Part shown: positions 9,196-18,323 of the stretch, one piece after another
How positions within the stretch are numbered: position 1 is the first letter of the stretch
Layout: each line of letters starts with the position of its first letter
Source of the DNA: Zobellia uliginosa
GTDB taxonomy: Bacteria > Bacteroidota > Bacteroidia > Flavobacteriales > Flavobacteriaceae
Direction of reading: 5' to 3'
NCBI RefSeq assembly: GCF_018860745.1
Contig: NZ_JAHKPY010000014.1
Location: forward strand, 831,214 to 895,213
Length of the DNA: 64,000 bases
Made by a program: the position numbers and the translations under genes
The notes under the pieces: model-generated
Seen by the model: only the letters and a program-made list of their open reading frames with translations
Told to the model about the DNA's origin: nothing
Databases searched by the model: none

Positions 9196-10971
9196 ATGGG
9201 ACAAAATAAAAAAGTAGTATACCATGTGTTTACACGGTTGTTCGGGAATACCAACACAACTAATAAACCATGGGGTACTATAGAGGAAAACGGAGTGGGC
9301 AAATTTGCGGATTTTTCTACTAAAGCTTTGAAGGAAATAAAAAACTTGGGTGTTACTCATATATGGTATACCGGCGTGCCTCATCACGCTGTAATAAACG
9401 ATTACACGGCATACGGTATTTCTAATGACGATCCAGATGTTGTAAAGGGTAGGGCAGGTTCGCCCTACGCTGTAAAGGACTATTATAATGTAAATCCTGA
9501 TTTGGCCAAAAATCCGGAAAACAGGCTAAAAGAATTTCAAAACTTAATTAGGCGCACGCATAAAGAAGGACTTAAAGTTATAATTGATATTGTTCCCAAT
9601 CATGTAGCGCGCAAATATGAGGGCTCATCTACTCCCACCGGAAAAGAACCTTTTGGAGCCTCTGATGAAACATCGGTAGAGTACCATCGTGATAATAATT
9701 TCTATTACATACCTAATACAGCTTTTCAAGTGCCCGAATGGCGTGATGGCTATTTGCCGTTGGGAGGGGAGAATCATGAAGGGGTAGACCATCGGTTTTC
9801 TGAAAATCCGGCAAAGTGGACAGGTAATGGCTCGCGTTTAGCGAAACCGGATTTCAACGATTGGTACGAAACTGTAAAAATAAATTACGGAGTTCGTCCA
9901 GATGGCCATTATGATTTTGATGTGCTTCCGGATGATTTTGGAGGAAAAGACCATAGGGCACATTTTGACTTTTGGAACGAACGGTCTGTGCCAGATTCTT
10001 GGATGAAGTTTAAGGATATAGCGCTCTATTGGATAGAAATGGGTGTGGATGGCTTCCGTTACGATATGGCCGAAATGGTTCCGGTAGAGTTCTGGAGTTA
10101 TATGAACTCAAACATCAAAATGAAAAATCCCGACGCCTTTTTAATGGCAGAGGTGTACAACCCGCATGAGTACCGTAATTATATTTTTAGGGGGAAAATG
10201 GACTATCTCTACGATAAGGTAGAGATGTACGATTCTTTAAAAAGCATTATGCAAGGCAATGGATGGACGGACCACATACCTGTAATTAAAAATGGCACGC
10301 AAGATATAGAGCATCATTTATTACATTTCTTGGAAAACCATGATGAGCAGCGCATTGCTTCTCCTGAATTTGCCGGTGATGCCAAAAAAGGAAAACCTGC
10401 AATGGTAGTTTCGGCAACGATGACAACTGCACCGCTCATGATTTATTTTGGTCAGGAAGTGGGTGAGCCTGCTGCGGAAAATGCTGGTTTTGGTAGCTCT
10501 ACAAGAACATCGATTTTTGATTATATTGGTGTTCCGCACCATCAACGTTGGGTAAATAATAAAAAGTTCGATGGTGGTCAGCTTTCTGAAGATGAAGCGG
10601 ATTTACGTGATTTTTATCAACGTTTATTGACCTTTACAGTAGGTAGTAGTGCTTTAATGGGTGCTTATCAGGACATTCACTTTTACAATAAGGACCACAC
10701 AGAATATTATAATCACCACGTGCTATCCTTTGTGCGTTGGTCAGCTAATGAGCGATTAATCGTTATCTCTAATTTTGATGCGAACGATTGGTTTGGTTTT
10801 GAGCTAAAGCTTCCTGAAAATATTGTTAGAGAGTGGCAGTTGTCAGATGGTGAACATACCATTACCGATGTGCTTTATGGGGTTGAGAAAATTTTGAAAG
10901 TCGAGAATGGCTTTGCTCAGGTTCGCATAGACATCAACCCGCTAGAATCTTTTATTTTCGTTGTAAAATAG
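9196..10971 (+). CDS. GH13 alpha-amylase-family glycosidase
   Basis: Retaining alpha-glucan hydrolase or transferase with a (beta/alpha)8 barrel. Catalytic residues are visible: nucleophile Asp290 in DGFRYDMAE, acid/base Glu319 in LMAEVYN and Asp383 in ENHDEQR; region I is IIDIVPNHVARKY. A C-terminal all-beta domain follows (about 500-591). There is no signal peptide or lipobox, unlike surface SusG, so a cytoplasmic enzyme trimming imported maltodextrins to maltose for the adjacent phosphorylase is likely. Three bp separate it from the GH65 stop. Exact specificity (maltogenic amylase, glucosidase or other) is not clear. Confidence 0.9.
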   Translation: MGQNKKVVYHVFTRLFGNTNTTNKPWGTIEENGVGKFADFSTKALKEIKNLGVTHIWYTGVPHHAVINDYTAYGISNDDPDVVKGRAGSPYAVKDYYNVNPDLAKNPENRLKEFQNLIRRTHKEGLKVIIDIVPNHVARKYEGSSTPTGKEPFGASDETSVEYHRDNNFYYIPNTAFQVPEWRDGYLPLGGENHEGVDHRFSENPAKWTGNGSRLAKPDFNDWYETVKINYGVRPDGHYDFDVLPDDFGGKDHRAHFDFWNERSVPDSWMKFKDIALYWIEMGVDGFRYDMAEMVPVEFWSYMNSNIKMKNPDAFLMAEVYNPHEYRNYIFRGKMDYLYDKVEMYDSLKSIMQGNGWTDHIPVIKNGTQDIEHHLLHFLENHDEQRIASPEFAGDAKKGKPAMVVSATMTTAPLMIYFGQEVGEPAAENAGFGSSTRTSIFDYIGVPHHQRWVNNKKFDGGQLSEDEADLRDFYQRLLTFTVGSSALMGAYQDIHFYNKDHTEYYNHHVLSFVRWSANERLIVISNFDANDWFGFELKLPENIVREWQLSDGEHTITDVLYGVEKILKVENGFAQVRIDINPLESFIFVVK

Positions 10972-10977
10972 TTTATC

Positions 10978-11727
10978 ATGAATAAGTTGTCTATTCTGGC
11001 TATATTTTGTGTTGTAGTCTTATCAAGTTGTATGGAAAACGAGAAACCACTGGTTATTGGTCACCGAGGTGCTATGGGGCATGAAACAGAAAACACCATC
11101 GCCTCAATTAAGAAGGCTATGGAGATGGGTGTTGATATGTTAGAAATAGACGTTTTCAAAATAAAAAGTGGCGAAATCGTTGTTTTTCATGATGACACTG
11201 TAGAACGATTAACGAACGGTAAAGGTGAAATAGAAAAATATACACTCTCTGAATTAAAGGCATTGACCGTAGAAGGAGGACATAAAATACCAACACTACA
11301 AGAAGTATTGGATGCCATGGGAGGAAAGACACAACTCAATATAGAGTTGAAAGGAAAAAATACGGCAACTGATGTAAATAGAATGATAGAAGCAGAAGTG
11401 AACACCGGAAAATGGAAGCTCAACGATTTTATTATTTCTAGTTTTGAGTGGGATGAATTGCGAGATATGCGCAAGATAAACCCTAATGTTAGAATTGCTA
11501 TTTTGCTTGAAGGAAATCCACTTAATGCGTTTGATATCGGGGAACAATTAAATGCAGAAGCTATTAACCCCAGCTTTAAGGAGCTTAGTGCAGAAACTAG
11601 TGTAAAAATAAAAGAAGCGGGTTTCAAAATTTTTCCTTGGACGGTAAATGAGCCTCAAGATATTCTACAAATGAAACGCTTTGGCGTAGACGGTATCATT
11701 ACCAATTATCCTGAACGCGTAAATTAA
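10978..11727 (+). CDS. Glycerophosphodiester phosphodiesterase-family lipoprotein
   Basis: GDPD TIM-barrel enzyme hydrolysing glycerophosphodiesters or related phosphodiesters at the cell envelope. A lipoprotein signal ends in LSSC (Cys18). Motifs: GHRGAMGHETENT (His29, Arg30), MLEIDVF (metal-binding Glu/Asp) and VVFHDDTVERLTNG (catalytic His). It is 6 bp downstream of the GH13 gene and overlaps the next gene by one base (TAATG), so it is in the same operon, although a link to glucan metabolism is not obvious. Confidence 0.88.
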   Translation: MNKLSILAIFCVVVLSSCMENEKPLVIGHRGAMGHETENTIASIKKAMEMGVDMLEIDVFKIKSGEIVVFHDDTVERLTNGKGEIEKYTLSELKALTVEGGHKIPTLQEVLDAMGGKTQLNIELKGKNTATDVNRMIEAEVNTGKWKLNDFIISSFEWDELRDMRKINPNVRIAILLEGNPLNAFDIGEQLNAEAINPSFKELSAETSVKIKEAGFKIFPWTVNEPQDILQMKRFGVDGIITNYPERVN

Positions 11728-13010
11728 TGTTTGATGTTATAGTTATAGGTGGCGGTGCAGCCGGGTTTTATACCGCAATTCATATCGCAGAGGCAAAACC
11801 GCATCTTAAAATCGCGATTCTTGAACGTGGCAAAGATGTGCTGGGTAAAGTAAAGGTTTCCGGTGGAGGGCGATGTAATGTAACCCATGCCGAATTTGAC
11901 CCCAGAGAACTCACAAAAAATTATCCAAGAGGAGAAAAAGAACTTCTAGGCCCATTCCATACCTATTGTAGTGGAGATACAGTCGGGTTTTTTGAGGAAA
12001 GAGGCATTACTCTAAAAATAGAATCGGACGGGCGTATGTTTCCAGAGTCTGATTCTTCACAAACTATTATAGATTGCTTTTTGGGTGAAGCAGACCGTTT
12101 AGGAATAAAGATTCTAAAGCATAGTGCCGTAACGGAAATTGAGTCTATTTCATTGGAAGCAAATAAAGAAGGATGGAAGATAACAACAATCAAACATGTG
12201 TACGAGTGCGAGAAAGTGGTTGTGGCTACCGGAAGCAGTCCTAAAATTTGGAAGCTTTTGGAAAAGTTGGGCCATTCTATGGTTTCTGCCGTACCCTCTC
12301 TTTTTACTTTTAATTGTAAAGACGAGCGAATTTCAGGTATTCCAGGAGTGAGTACTGTGGCACAAGTAGAAGTGTTTGAAAAGCAAGTGTATCAATCAAA
12401 AGTAACCACGAAGTTAAAAAGTGTGAATTCAAAATCGGCCCTATTAACTTCTGACGGTCCTTTGCTTGTAACCCATTGGGGCTTAAGCGGTCCGGCAATT
12501 TTAAAACTTTCTGCATGGGGTGCGCGTTTACTGAGTGATATGAATTACCGATTTAAAATTCGAGTTAATTGGTTACCCGAGTATAGTTTTGAAGGTCTAA
12601 TGGGACTCTTTTCCGAAATAAAAGAAATAGAGGCCAAAAAAACGGTCTTACGAACCAAAGCTGTGGAAGTACCACGTAGACTATGGATAAATTTGGTTAA
12701 GGCATCCACTATTTCTGAAACCCATAAATGGGCTGAAGTCACTAAAGTTCAATTAGAAAAATTGGCCCGCCAACTAACGGAATGTGAGCTCAAGATTGAT
12801 GGAAAAAGTACTTTTAAAGAAGAATTCGTAACCGCAGGAGGTATAGATTTAAAGGAAATTAATTTTAAGACCTACGAAAGTAAAAAATTGCCTGGTATGT
12901 ACTTTGCCGGAGAAGTTATTGATGTAGATGCCATTACAGGAGGTTTCAATTTTCAAAATGCATGGACGGGCGGTTATATTGTTGCTCAAGCCATTGCCAA
13001 TAGCTTCTAA
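11727..13010 (+). CDS. YhiN/HI0933-family FAD-dependent oxidoreductase
   Basis: Flavoprotein of the HI0933/BaiN-like family; the physiological substrate of most members is not known. The Rossmann FAD motif GGGAAGFYTA is at residues 8-17, the family signature GGGRCNVTH at 46-54, VVATGSSPKIW near 165, and the C-terminal FAD contact FAGEVIDVDAITGGFNFQNA near 393-412, all diagnostic. The start overlaps the previous stop (TAATG) and the next gene begins immediately after its stop, so translational coupling is likely. Confidence 0.9.
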   Translation: MFDVIVIGGGAAGFYTAIHIAEAKPHLKIAILERGKDVLGKVKVSGGGRCNVTHAEFDPRELTKNYPRGEKELLGPFHTYCSGDTVGFFEERGITLKIESDGRMFPESDSSQTIIDCFLGEADRLGIKILKHSAVTEIESISLEANKEGWKITTIKHVYECEKVVVATGSSPKIWKLLEKLGHSMVSAVPSLFTFNCKDERISGIPGVSTVAQVEVFEKQVYQSKVTTKLKSVNSKSALLTSDGPLLVTHWGLSGPAILKLSAWGARLLSDMNYRFKIRVNWLPEYSFEGLMGLFSEIKEIEAKKTVLRTKAVEVPRRLWINLVKASTISETHKWAEVTKVQLEKLARQLTECELKIDGKSTFKEEFVTAGGIDLKEINFKTYESKKLPGMYFAGEVIDVDAITGGFNFQNAWTGGYIVAQAIANSF

Positions 13011-13550
13011 ATGAAAATCTATATCGCACTTTTAAGAGGAATCAACGTTAGTGGACAAAAGAAAGTTCCAATGGGGGAATTGCGGTCTATATTAACGAGT
13101 GTGGGTTTTGATAATGTCAATACGTATATACAAAGTGGTAATGTAGTTTTTGAAAGTAAAGAAAACAATACAGCCTTTTTAGAAGCTTTAATCTCAGATA
13201 AAATCAAAGTTGCCTTTGGTTTTGAAGTACCTGTTTTGGTTAAAAATAGAACCGAATTTAAAAGTATATTCAAAAGTAATCCGTTTGCAAATGTAGAAGC
13301 TATTGTTCGGAAACAAGTGTATTTTGTGTTGCTGAAAAATACACCGGAAAAAGAACTTGTCAAGCTTTTGAGTACGGAAGTCTATACTAATGAGGATTTT
13401 AAAATCACTGCCAATTGTGTCTACTTACACTGTAAAACCGGCTACGGAAAAGCAAAACTAAATAATAATCTAGTGGAAAGAAAACTTAAAGTAGAAGCTA
13501 CTGCACGTAATTATGCCACTATGGTGAAATTACTTGAAATGTCCGCATAA
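13011..13550 (+). CDS. DUF1697 family protein
   Basis: A 179-residue soluble protein with the DUF1697 N-terminus (YIALLRGINVSGQKKVPM), followed by SVGFDNVNTYIQSGNVVFES. No enzymatic function is established for this family, and no signal peptide or membrane segment is seen. The ATG follows the previous TAA with no gap, and it ends the plus-strand operon, 7 bp before the convergent tspO stop. Confidence 0.85.
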   Translation: MKIYIALLRGINVSGQKKVPMGELRSILTSVGFDNVNTYIQSGNVVFESKENNTAFLEALISDKIKVAFGFEVPVLVKNRTEFKSIFKSNPFANVEAIVRKQVYFVLLKNTPEKELVKLLSTEVYTNEDFKITANCVYLHCKTGYGKAKLNNNLVERKLKVEATARNYATMVKLLEMSA

Positions 13551-13557
13551 TACCTAT

Positions 13558-14031
13558 TTAGTTAAGTTCCCAAAGTTTATAGTTCAATATAGTGGCAAAG
13601 CAAACCCATAATAAATAAGGAACAAGTAACCAGGCAGCGGTGGTACTCACTACCTTAAATCTTTTAATGGTAATGGATAGAACAATGAGTAAAGTTAAAA
13701 TTACCAAGAGCGCCCAAAAAGGTTCTTTCAACCCAAAGAAAACAATACTCCACGCCGCATTAAGAAGCAACTGAAATCCAAAATGGTAGAGAGCGGTCTG
13801 TACCCAAAGGTGATAAAATCCTCTTGCCCAAACGATTCCTGCAGCAACACCCATCATAATGTAAAGAACGGTCCAAACTGGAGCAAACAACCAATTGGGA
13901 GGGTTAAAGCTTGGTTTGTTCAGGGTAGTGAACCAGTCATTTACAGAGCTTTGCGTGGCAAAACTAGATATGAAACCAATGACCAGGCAAATACTTACAG
14001 CATATGTAATATATAGGGCTTTTTTTTTCAA
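13558..14031 (-). CDS. tspO: TspO/MBR family membrane protein
   Basis: Tryptophan-rich sensory/translocator protein of about 157 residues with five hydrophobic helices. Family motifs visible: WFTTLNKPSFNPPNWLFAPVW near residues 33-53, MMGVAAGIVW, and LLNAAWSIVFFGL near 90. Known members bind porphyrins; the role here is inferred. The start is TTG at 14031 (MKKKALYI); no nearby in-frame ATG was found upstream. It converges on the DUF1697 gene and diverges from the mevalonate decarboxylase gene. Confidence 0.88.
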   Translation of the reverse strand: MKKKALYITYAVSICLVIGFISSFATQSSVNDWFTTLNKPSFNPPNWLFAPVWTVLYIMMGVAAGIVWARGFYHLWVQTALYHFGFQLLLNAAWSIVFFGLKEPFWALLVILTLLIVLSITIKRFKVVSTTAAWLLVPYLLWVCFATILNYKLWELN

Positions 14032-14099
14032 AGTAATTGGCGTTTACCCCTAAAATAGTGATTTATTCTATTGACTGCCATCACAATCTTGGTAAAAAC

Positions 14100-14107
14100 T
14101 ATCTTTG
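14100..14107 (+). promoter_or_regulatory. -7 promoter element for diphosphomevalonate decarboxylase
   Basis: TATCTTTG matches TAnnTTTG and lies 16 bp before the ATG at 14124. No TTG at the usual 17-20 bp spacing is seen. It places the transcription start near 14112, inside the extended reading frame, and so argues for the start at 14124. Confidence 0.4.
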
Positions 14108-14123
14108 TACAAAATATTTCTCG

Positions 14124-15212
14124 ATGACCGAAAAAGAATTTATTCCTTCCCCATATACTAAAACAGTTTCCACCGGAAAAACGAGGTTTAAGTCGCCTAG
14201 TAATATAGCTTTGGTAAAATATTGGGGAAAGAAAGAAAATCAGATTCCTGCAAACCCCTCAATTAGTTTTACATTAAGTGAATGCGCAACGGTTACTACA
14301 CTTTCCTATACCAAATTGAATAACCCTGGGAGCATGTTTTCTTTTAACATCTCTTTAGATGGCAAAAGGGAAGAAGGTTTCAAGCCGAAAATAAAAACTT
14401 TCTTTGAGCGTATTTATCGGTATCTTCCGTTCTTGAAGGAATATCATTTTGAAATTGAGACTTCAAATTCTTTTCCGCATAGTAGTGGTATTGCTTCTTC
14501 GGCATCAGGAATGAGTGCATTGGCGTTGTGTCTTATGGATATTGAACGCAATTTATATCCTAAAATGACATTAGAATATTTTAATGAAAAAGCGTCTTTT
14601 TTAGCACGCTTAGGGTCCGGTAGTGCAGCCCGTAGTATTAAAGGTAGTTTAGTACAATGGGGCAATCATGCGAGTATTAAAGGTAGTTCTGATTTATTTG
14701 GAATAGAATATCCAAACAAGGTACATCCTGTTTTTCAAAACTATTGTGATACCATCCTTTTGGTAGATAAAGGGCAAAAGCAGGTCAGTAGTACGGTAGG
14801 GCATGATCTTATGCACGGGCATCCGTTTGCAGAAAAACGTTTTTCTCAAGCCCATGAAAATCTATCCAAACTAGAACCTATTTTCGCTTCAGGGAATCTT
14901 CAGGATTTTATAGGTATTGTAGAAAGTGAGGCTCTAACGCTGCACGCTATGATGATGACCAGTATGCCCTATTTTATTTTGATGAAACCTAATACGTTAG
15001 AGATTATAAACAAAATATGGACCTTCAGAGAGGCTACAAAATCTCACGTATGCTTCACGCTAGATGCAGGAGCAAATGTTCATGTACTATATCCTAATGA
15101 TGAAAAAGCAGAGGTAGAACGGTTTATTGAAGATGAATTGGCTGCTTTCTGTCAGAATGGTCAATTTATACACGACCATGTAGGAAACGGTGCACAAAAA
15201 ATAAATGACTAA
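14124..15212 (+). CDS. mvaD: Diphosphomevalonate decarboxylase
   Basis: GHMP-superfamily enzyme making isopentenyl diphosphate from diphosphomevalonate with ATP. Visible motifs: PSNIALVKYWGKK (substrate Lys/Trp region), PASISF-like PANPSISFTLSE, phosphate loop HSSGIASSASGMSALAL, SGSAARSI, and the catalytic Asp region TLDAGANVHVLYP near the C-terminus. An open frame extends upstream to 14037, but the extra 29 residues are atypical and overlap the probable promoter, so ATG 14124 is chosen (362 residues). It is followed after 280 bp by mevalonate kinase, the usual Flavobacteriia pairing. Confidence 0.93.
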   Translation: MTEKEFIPSPYTKTVSTGKTRFKSPSNIALVKYWGKKENQIPANPSISFTLSECATVTTLSYTKLNNPGSMFSFNISLDGKREEGFKPKIKTFFERIYRYLPFLKEYHFEIETSNSFPHSSGIASSASGMSALALCLMDIERNLYPKMTLEYFNEKASFLARLGSGSAARSIKGSLVQWGNHASIKGSSDLFGIEYPNKVHPVFQNYCDTILLVDKGQKQVSSTVGHDLMHGHPFAEKRFSQAHENLSKLEPIFASGNLQDFIGIVESEALTLHAMMMTSMPYFILMKPNTLEIINKIWTFREATKSHVCFTLDAGANVHVLYPNDEKAEVERFIEDELAAFCQNGQFIHDHVGNGAQKIND

Positions 15213-15492
15213 CTTCATAATTTAAGCCAATATAGGCCGTTAGTTCTTCAACAAGAATATGCCGTTTTCATTCATATTGCTCGAAGAAACGTATATACGG
15301 TATGTCTTAAAAATTAGCGGATAACTATTTGAAGTACTGATAAGTAAGATTGTGGACAGATATCCGACTTATAATTACAAGCTTATGGGTTTTAATAGAT
15401 AAAATTATAGCTTTAAACGTGTTGTGGGGCAGAAATATAGAATCATCAAAGGTATATTTCGTATTTTAGCGCCATATCTAATCAACTAGATA
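15213..15492. other. 280-bp spacer with nested inverted repeat
   Basis: No ORF or RNA gene is recognised. A nested inverted repeat lies at 15237-15300: CCGT/ACGG outside, TTCTTC/GAAGAA, then AATATG/CATATT inside with an 11-nt loop. There is no U-tract, so it is not a standard terminator; it could be a processed 3'-end hairpin or a binding site. A TATATTTC near 15453-15460 is a 7/8 match to the -7 element for the kinase gene. Confidence 0.3.
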
Positions 15493-16431
15493 ATGAAAGG
15501 ACCATTATTTTATTCAAAAATACTTCTCTTTGGGGAATATGGAATTATTAAAGACTCTAAAGGACTTTCTATTCCATATAACTTTTTCAAAGGAGCTTTA
15601 AAAACAGATGCAAATCCGTCTGAAACAGCTAAACAATCCAACAATAGTCTACGTGAGTATGTGGGGTATTTGGAAATGGTAAATAAAAATAGTCCTGACC
15701 TGGTCTCTTTTGATTTTGCCGCTTTAAATGCAGATGTTGAAGGAGGTATGTATTTTGATAGTTCTATTCCTCAAGGCTATGGTGTAGGGAGTAGCGGTGC
15801 ATTGGTTGCAGCCATCTATGACAAATACGCGCAAGATAAAATTACGGTTCTAGAGAATCTTACCAGGGAGAAATTATTAAAGCTGAAAGCTATTTTCGGT
15901 AAAATGGAATCTTTCTTCCATGGCAAGTCATCCGGTCTTGATCCTTTAAACAGTTATTTAAGTATTCCTATTCTTATCAATTCTCAAGATAATATTGAAT
16001 CTACAAGTATACCTACCCAAAACCCAGAAGGTAAAGGAGCGGTATTTTTGTTAGATAGTGGTTCTACCGGCGAAACAGCCCCAATGGTTCAGATTTTCAT
16101 GGAGAAAATGAAGCAAGAAGGGTTCCGTAATATGCTAAAAGATCAGTTTATTAAGCATACGGATGCATGTGTGGAGGATTTTGTAAGCGGAAACGTAAAA
16201 TCGCTTTTTGGTAACTTAAAGCAGTTGTCGCACGTGGTGCTAGATAATTTTAAGCCTATGATACCGGTAAAATTCCATGACTTATGGAAAAAAGGTATTG
16301 AGACCAATGATTACTATCTGAAACTTTGCGGTTCCGGCGGTGGCGGCTATATACTAGGTTTTGCTGAAGATTTGGATAAAGCTAAAAAAGCATTGAAAGG
16401 CTACAATTTGGAAGTGGTTTACAACTTCTAA
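15493..16431 (+). CDS. Mevalonate kinase-like GHMP kinase
   Basis: Phosphorylates mevalonate (inferred substrate) using ATP. The N-terminus has SKILLFGEYGIIKDSKGLSIP, typical of mevalonate kinase; the ATP loop PQGYGVGSSGALVAAIYD is near residues 94-111; the C-terminal GHMP motif CGSGGGGYILGF is near 276-287. Length 312 is normal for Bacteroidota members. It is followed 11 bp later by the UbiA gene and lies downstream of the decarboxylase; no separate phosphomevalonate kinase is present in the window. Confidence 0.88.
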   Translation: MKGPLFYSKILLFGEYGIIKDSKGLSIPYNFFKGALKTDANPSETAKQSNNSLREYVGYLEMVNKNSPDLVSFDFAALNADVEGGMYFDSSIPQGYGVGSSGALVAAIYDKYAQDKITVLENLTREKLLKLKAIFGKMESFFHGKSSGLDPLNSYLSIPILINSQDNIESTSIPTQNPEGKGAVFLLDSGSTGETAPMVQIFMEKMKQEGFRNMLKDQFIKHTDACVEDFVSGNVKSLFGNLKQLSHVVLDNFKPMIPVKFHDLWKKGIETNDYYLKLCGSGGGGYILGFAEDLDKAKKALKGYNLEVVYNF

Positions 16432-16442
16432 AATCATAATAC

Positions 16443-17348
16443 ATGTTAGGTAGAAAAAATAGGCTTTTACTGTTAAAGGTATTCAGTCTTTTTTCTGTTG
16501 TACGCGGTTATAACATCCTAATGGTTGTTTTAGCACAGTATTTAGCTTCTATTTATATATTGGCACATCAACTTCCTGTGCGTGAAGTAATTTTTGATCT
16601 TAATCTTTTTATTATCGTTGTTTCGTCCGCATTGGTAATCGCAAGTGGTTACATCATCAACAATTTTTATGATGCGGAAAAAGATCTGATAAACAAGCCA
16701 AGAAAAAGCATGATCGATAGATTTGTTGGGCAACAATTTAAACTTACCACCTATTTCATTCTCAATTTTTTAGCTGTTATAGCGGCAAGCTATGTTTCTT
16801 TTAAAGCGGTATTTTTCTTTTCGGCTTATATCTTTGGCATTTGGATATATAGTCATAAGCTTAAACGATTGCCGTTCATAGGCAATTTTGTTTCGGCAAC
16901 ATTGGCTATAGCACCGTTCTTTGCAGTATTTGTGTATTATAAGAATTTCGAAAACGTAATTTTTGTACATGCCATGTTTTTGTTTCTACTTATTCTAGCG
17001 CGAGAGATGATAAAAGATCTTGAAAACCTAAAAGGAGATTTGGTACAGAATTACAAGACTATACCTATTTTGTATGGAGGGGCGGTTTCCAAAGTTCTTA
17101 TTTCCACATTGATCCTATTTACGTTGATTCCTTCACTTTTATTGATTCTAAAGTTTGATGTGGGATATATGAATTATTATTTCATGGCCTGTGTTGTTCT
17201 TCTAATTTTATTCCTGGTTTTACTGGTAAGGTCCAAGTCAAAAAAAGATTATGTTTGGCTTCACAATATTCTTAAATTGATAATCATAGTTGGGGTTTTT
17301 AGCATTTTGCTCATAGATGTAGACCTTGTTCTAAATAGAATTTTGTAA
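16443..17348 (+). CDS. UbiA-family prenyltransferase
   Basis: Integral-membrane prenyltransferase with about eight or nine hydrophobic segments. Both Asp-rich motifs are visible: NNFYDAEKDLINKP near residues 77-90 and REMIKDLENLKGD near 183-195. Relatives are often annotated as geranylgeranylglycerol-phosphate geranylgeranyltransferase, but the acceptor (quinone precursor or other) cannot be read from sequence. It belongs to an isoprenoid operon: 11 bp after the mevalonate kinase and overlapping the nitrilase gene by one base (TAATG). Confidence 0.85.
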   Translation: MLGRKNRLLLLKVFSLFSVVRGYNILMVVLAQYLASIYILAHQLPVREVIFDLNLFIIVVSSALVIASGYIINNFYDAEKDLINKPRKSMIDRFVGQQFKLTTYFILNFLAVIAASYVSFKAVFFFSAYIFGIWIYSHKLKRLPFIGNFVSATLAIAPFFAVFVYYKNFENVIFVHAMFLFLLILAREMIKDLENLKGDLVQNYKTIPILYGGAVSKVLISTLILFTLIPSLLLILKFDVGYMNYYFMACVVLLILFLVLLVRSKSKKDYVWLHNILKLIIIVGVFSILLIDVDLVLNRIL

Positions 17349-18298
17349 TGAAGAATATATTAAAAGTGGCCATGGCACAGATTTCACCGGTTTGGTTGGA
17401 TAAAGTGGCAACGCTTAAAAAGATAGAGGCTACCATTCAGGAAGCTGCCAAAGAAAAAGCGGAGCTTGTTGTTTTTGGGGAAGCCCTTTTGCCCGGTTAC
17501 CCATTCTGGTTGGCATTGACGGATGGCGCTGCTTGGGATACGAAGATTAATAAAGAATTACATGCGCATTACGCTCGTAACTCCGTTCAAATTGAATTGG
17601 GGGAATTAGATTCGGTTTGCTCATTGGCAAAGGAGAATAAGATTGCCATTTATTTGGGCATCATAGAAAGAGCACGGAATAGGGGGGGACACAGTTTGTA
17701 TTGTTCATTAGTTTATATTGATGCAGAGGGTAAAATAAAATCCGTTCACCGTAAACTACAACCCACTTATGACGAGCGATTAACATGGTCTCCCGGCGAT
17801 GGAAACGGACTTCAAGTGCATTCATTGAAACAATTTACAGTGGGCGGCCTCAACTGCTGGGAGAATTGGATGCCCTTAGCAAGAACAGCTCTTTACGGTT
17901 TAGGGGAAAATTTACACATTGCCGTTTGGCCAGGTAGTGATCATAATACGAGAGATATTACCCGTTTTATTGCACGTGAATCTCGGAGCTTCGTAATTTC
18001 GGTTTCTTCCTTGATGAAAACAGAAGATTTTCCTAAAACCACACCACATTTAGCTGAAATTTTGAAAAAAGCACCTGCTGTTATGGCGAATGGAGGTTCG
18101 TGTATCGCTGGTCCTGATGGAGAATGGTTGGTTGAACCAGTATTGGATAAAGAGGGTTTGCTATATCACAACCTTGATTTTAACAGGGTTTACGAGGAAC
18201 GCCAGAATTTTGATCCTGTTGGGCACTACTCAAGACCTGATATTACGAAGCTTACCGTAAATAGGGAGCGTCAATCTACTGTAGAGTTCAAAGATTAA
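17348..18298 (+). CDS. Nitrilase-superfamily carbon-nitrogen hydrolase
   Basis: Cytoplasmic C-N hydrolase with an intact Glu-Lys-Cys triad: Glu45 (VFGEALLPGYPFW), Lys136 (HRKLQPTYDERLTW) and Cys170 (GGLNCWENWMPLAR). The LPGYPFW and CWENWMPL context is that of true branch-1 nitrilases acting on nitriles rather than amidases. Length 316 is normal. It is translationally coupled to the UbiA gene. The substrate is unknown. Confidence 0.9.
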   Translation: MKNILKVAMAQISPVWLDKVATLKKIEATIQEAAKEKAELVVFGEALLPGYPFWLALTDGAAWDTKINKELHAHYARNSVQIELGELDSVCSLAKENKIAIYLGIIERARNRGGHSLYCSLVYIDAEGKIKSVHRKLQPTYDERLTWSPGDGNGLQVHSLKQFTVGGLNCWENWMPLARTALYGLGENLHIAVWPGSDHNTRDITRFIARESRSFVISVSSLMKTEDFPKTTPHLAEILKKAPAVMANGGSCIAGPDGEWLVEPVLDKEGLLYHNLDFNRVYEERQNFDPVGHYSRPDITKLTVNRERQSTVEFKD

Positions 18299-18301
18299 AC
18301 C

Positions 18302-18309
18302 TACCTTTG
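18302..18309 (+). promoter_or_regulatory. -7 promoter element upstream of the RluB-like gene
   Basis: TACCTTTG matches TAnnTTTG and lies 14 bp before the ATG at 18324, immediately after the nitrilase stop. A clear -33 TTG is not seen. Confidence 0.4.
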
Positions 18310-18323
18310 CATAAATTTTAGAC

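Noticed and set aside
14037-14123. 29-residue N-terminal extension of diphosphomevalonate decarboxylase
   Set aside because: Overlaps a TATCTTTG -7 element and is not typical for the family; ATG 14124 chosen.
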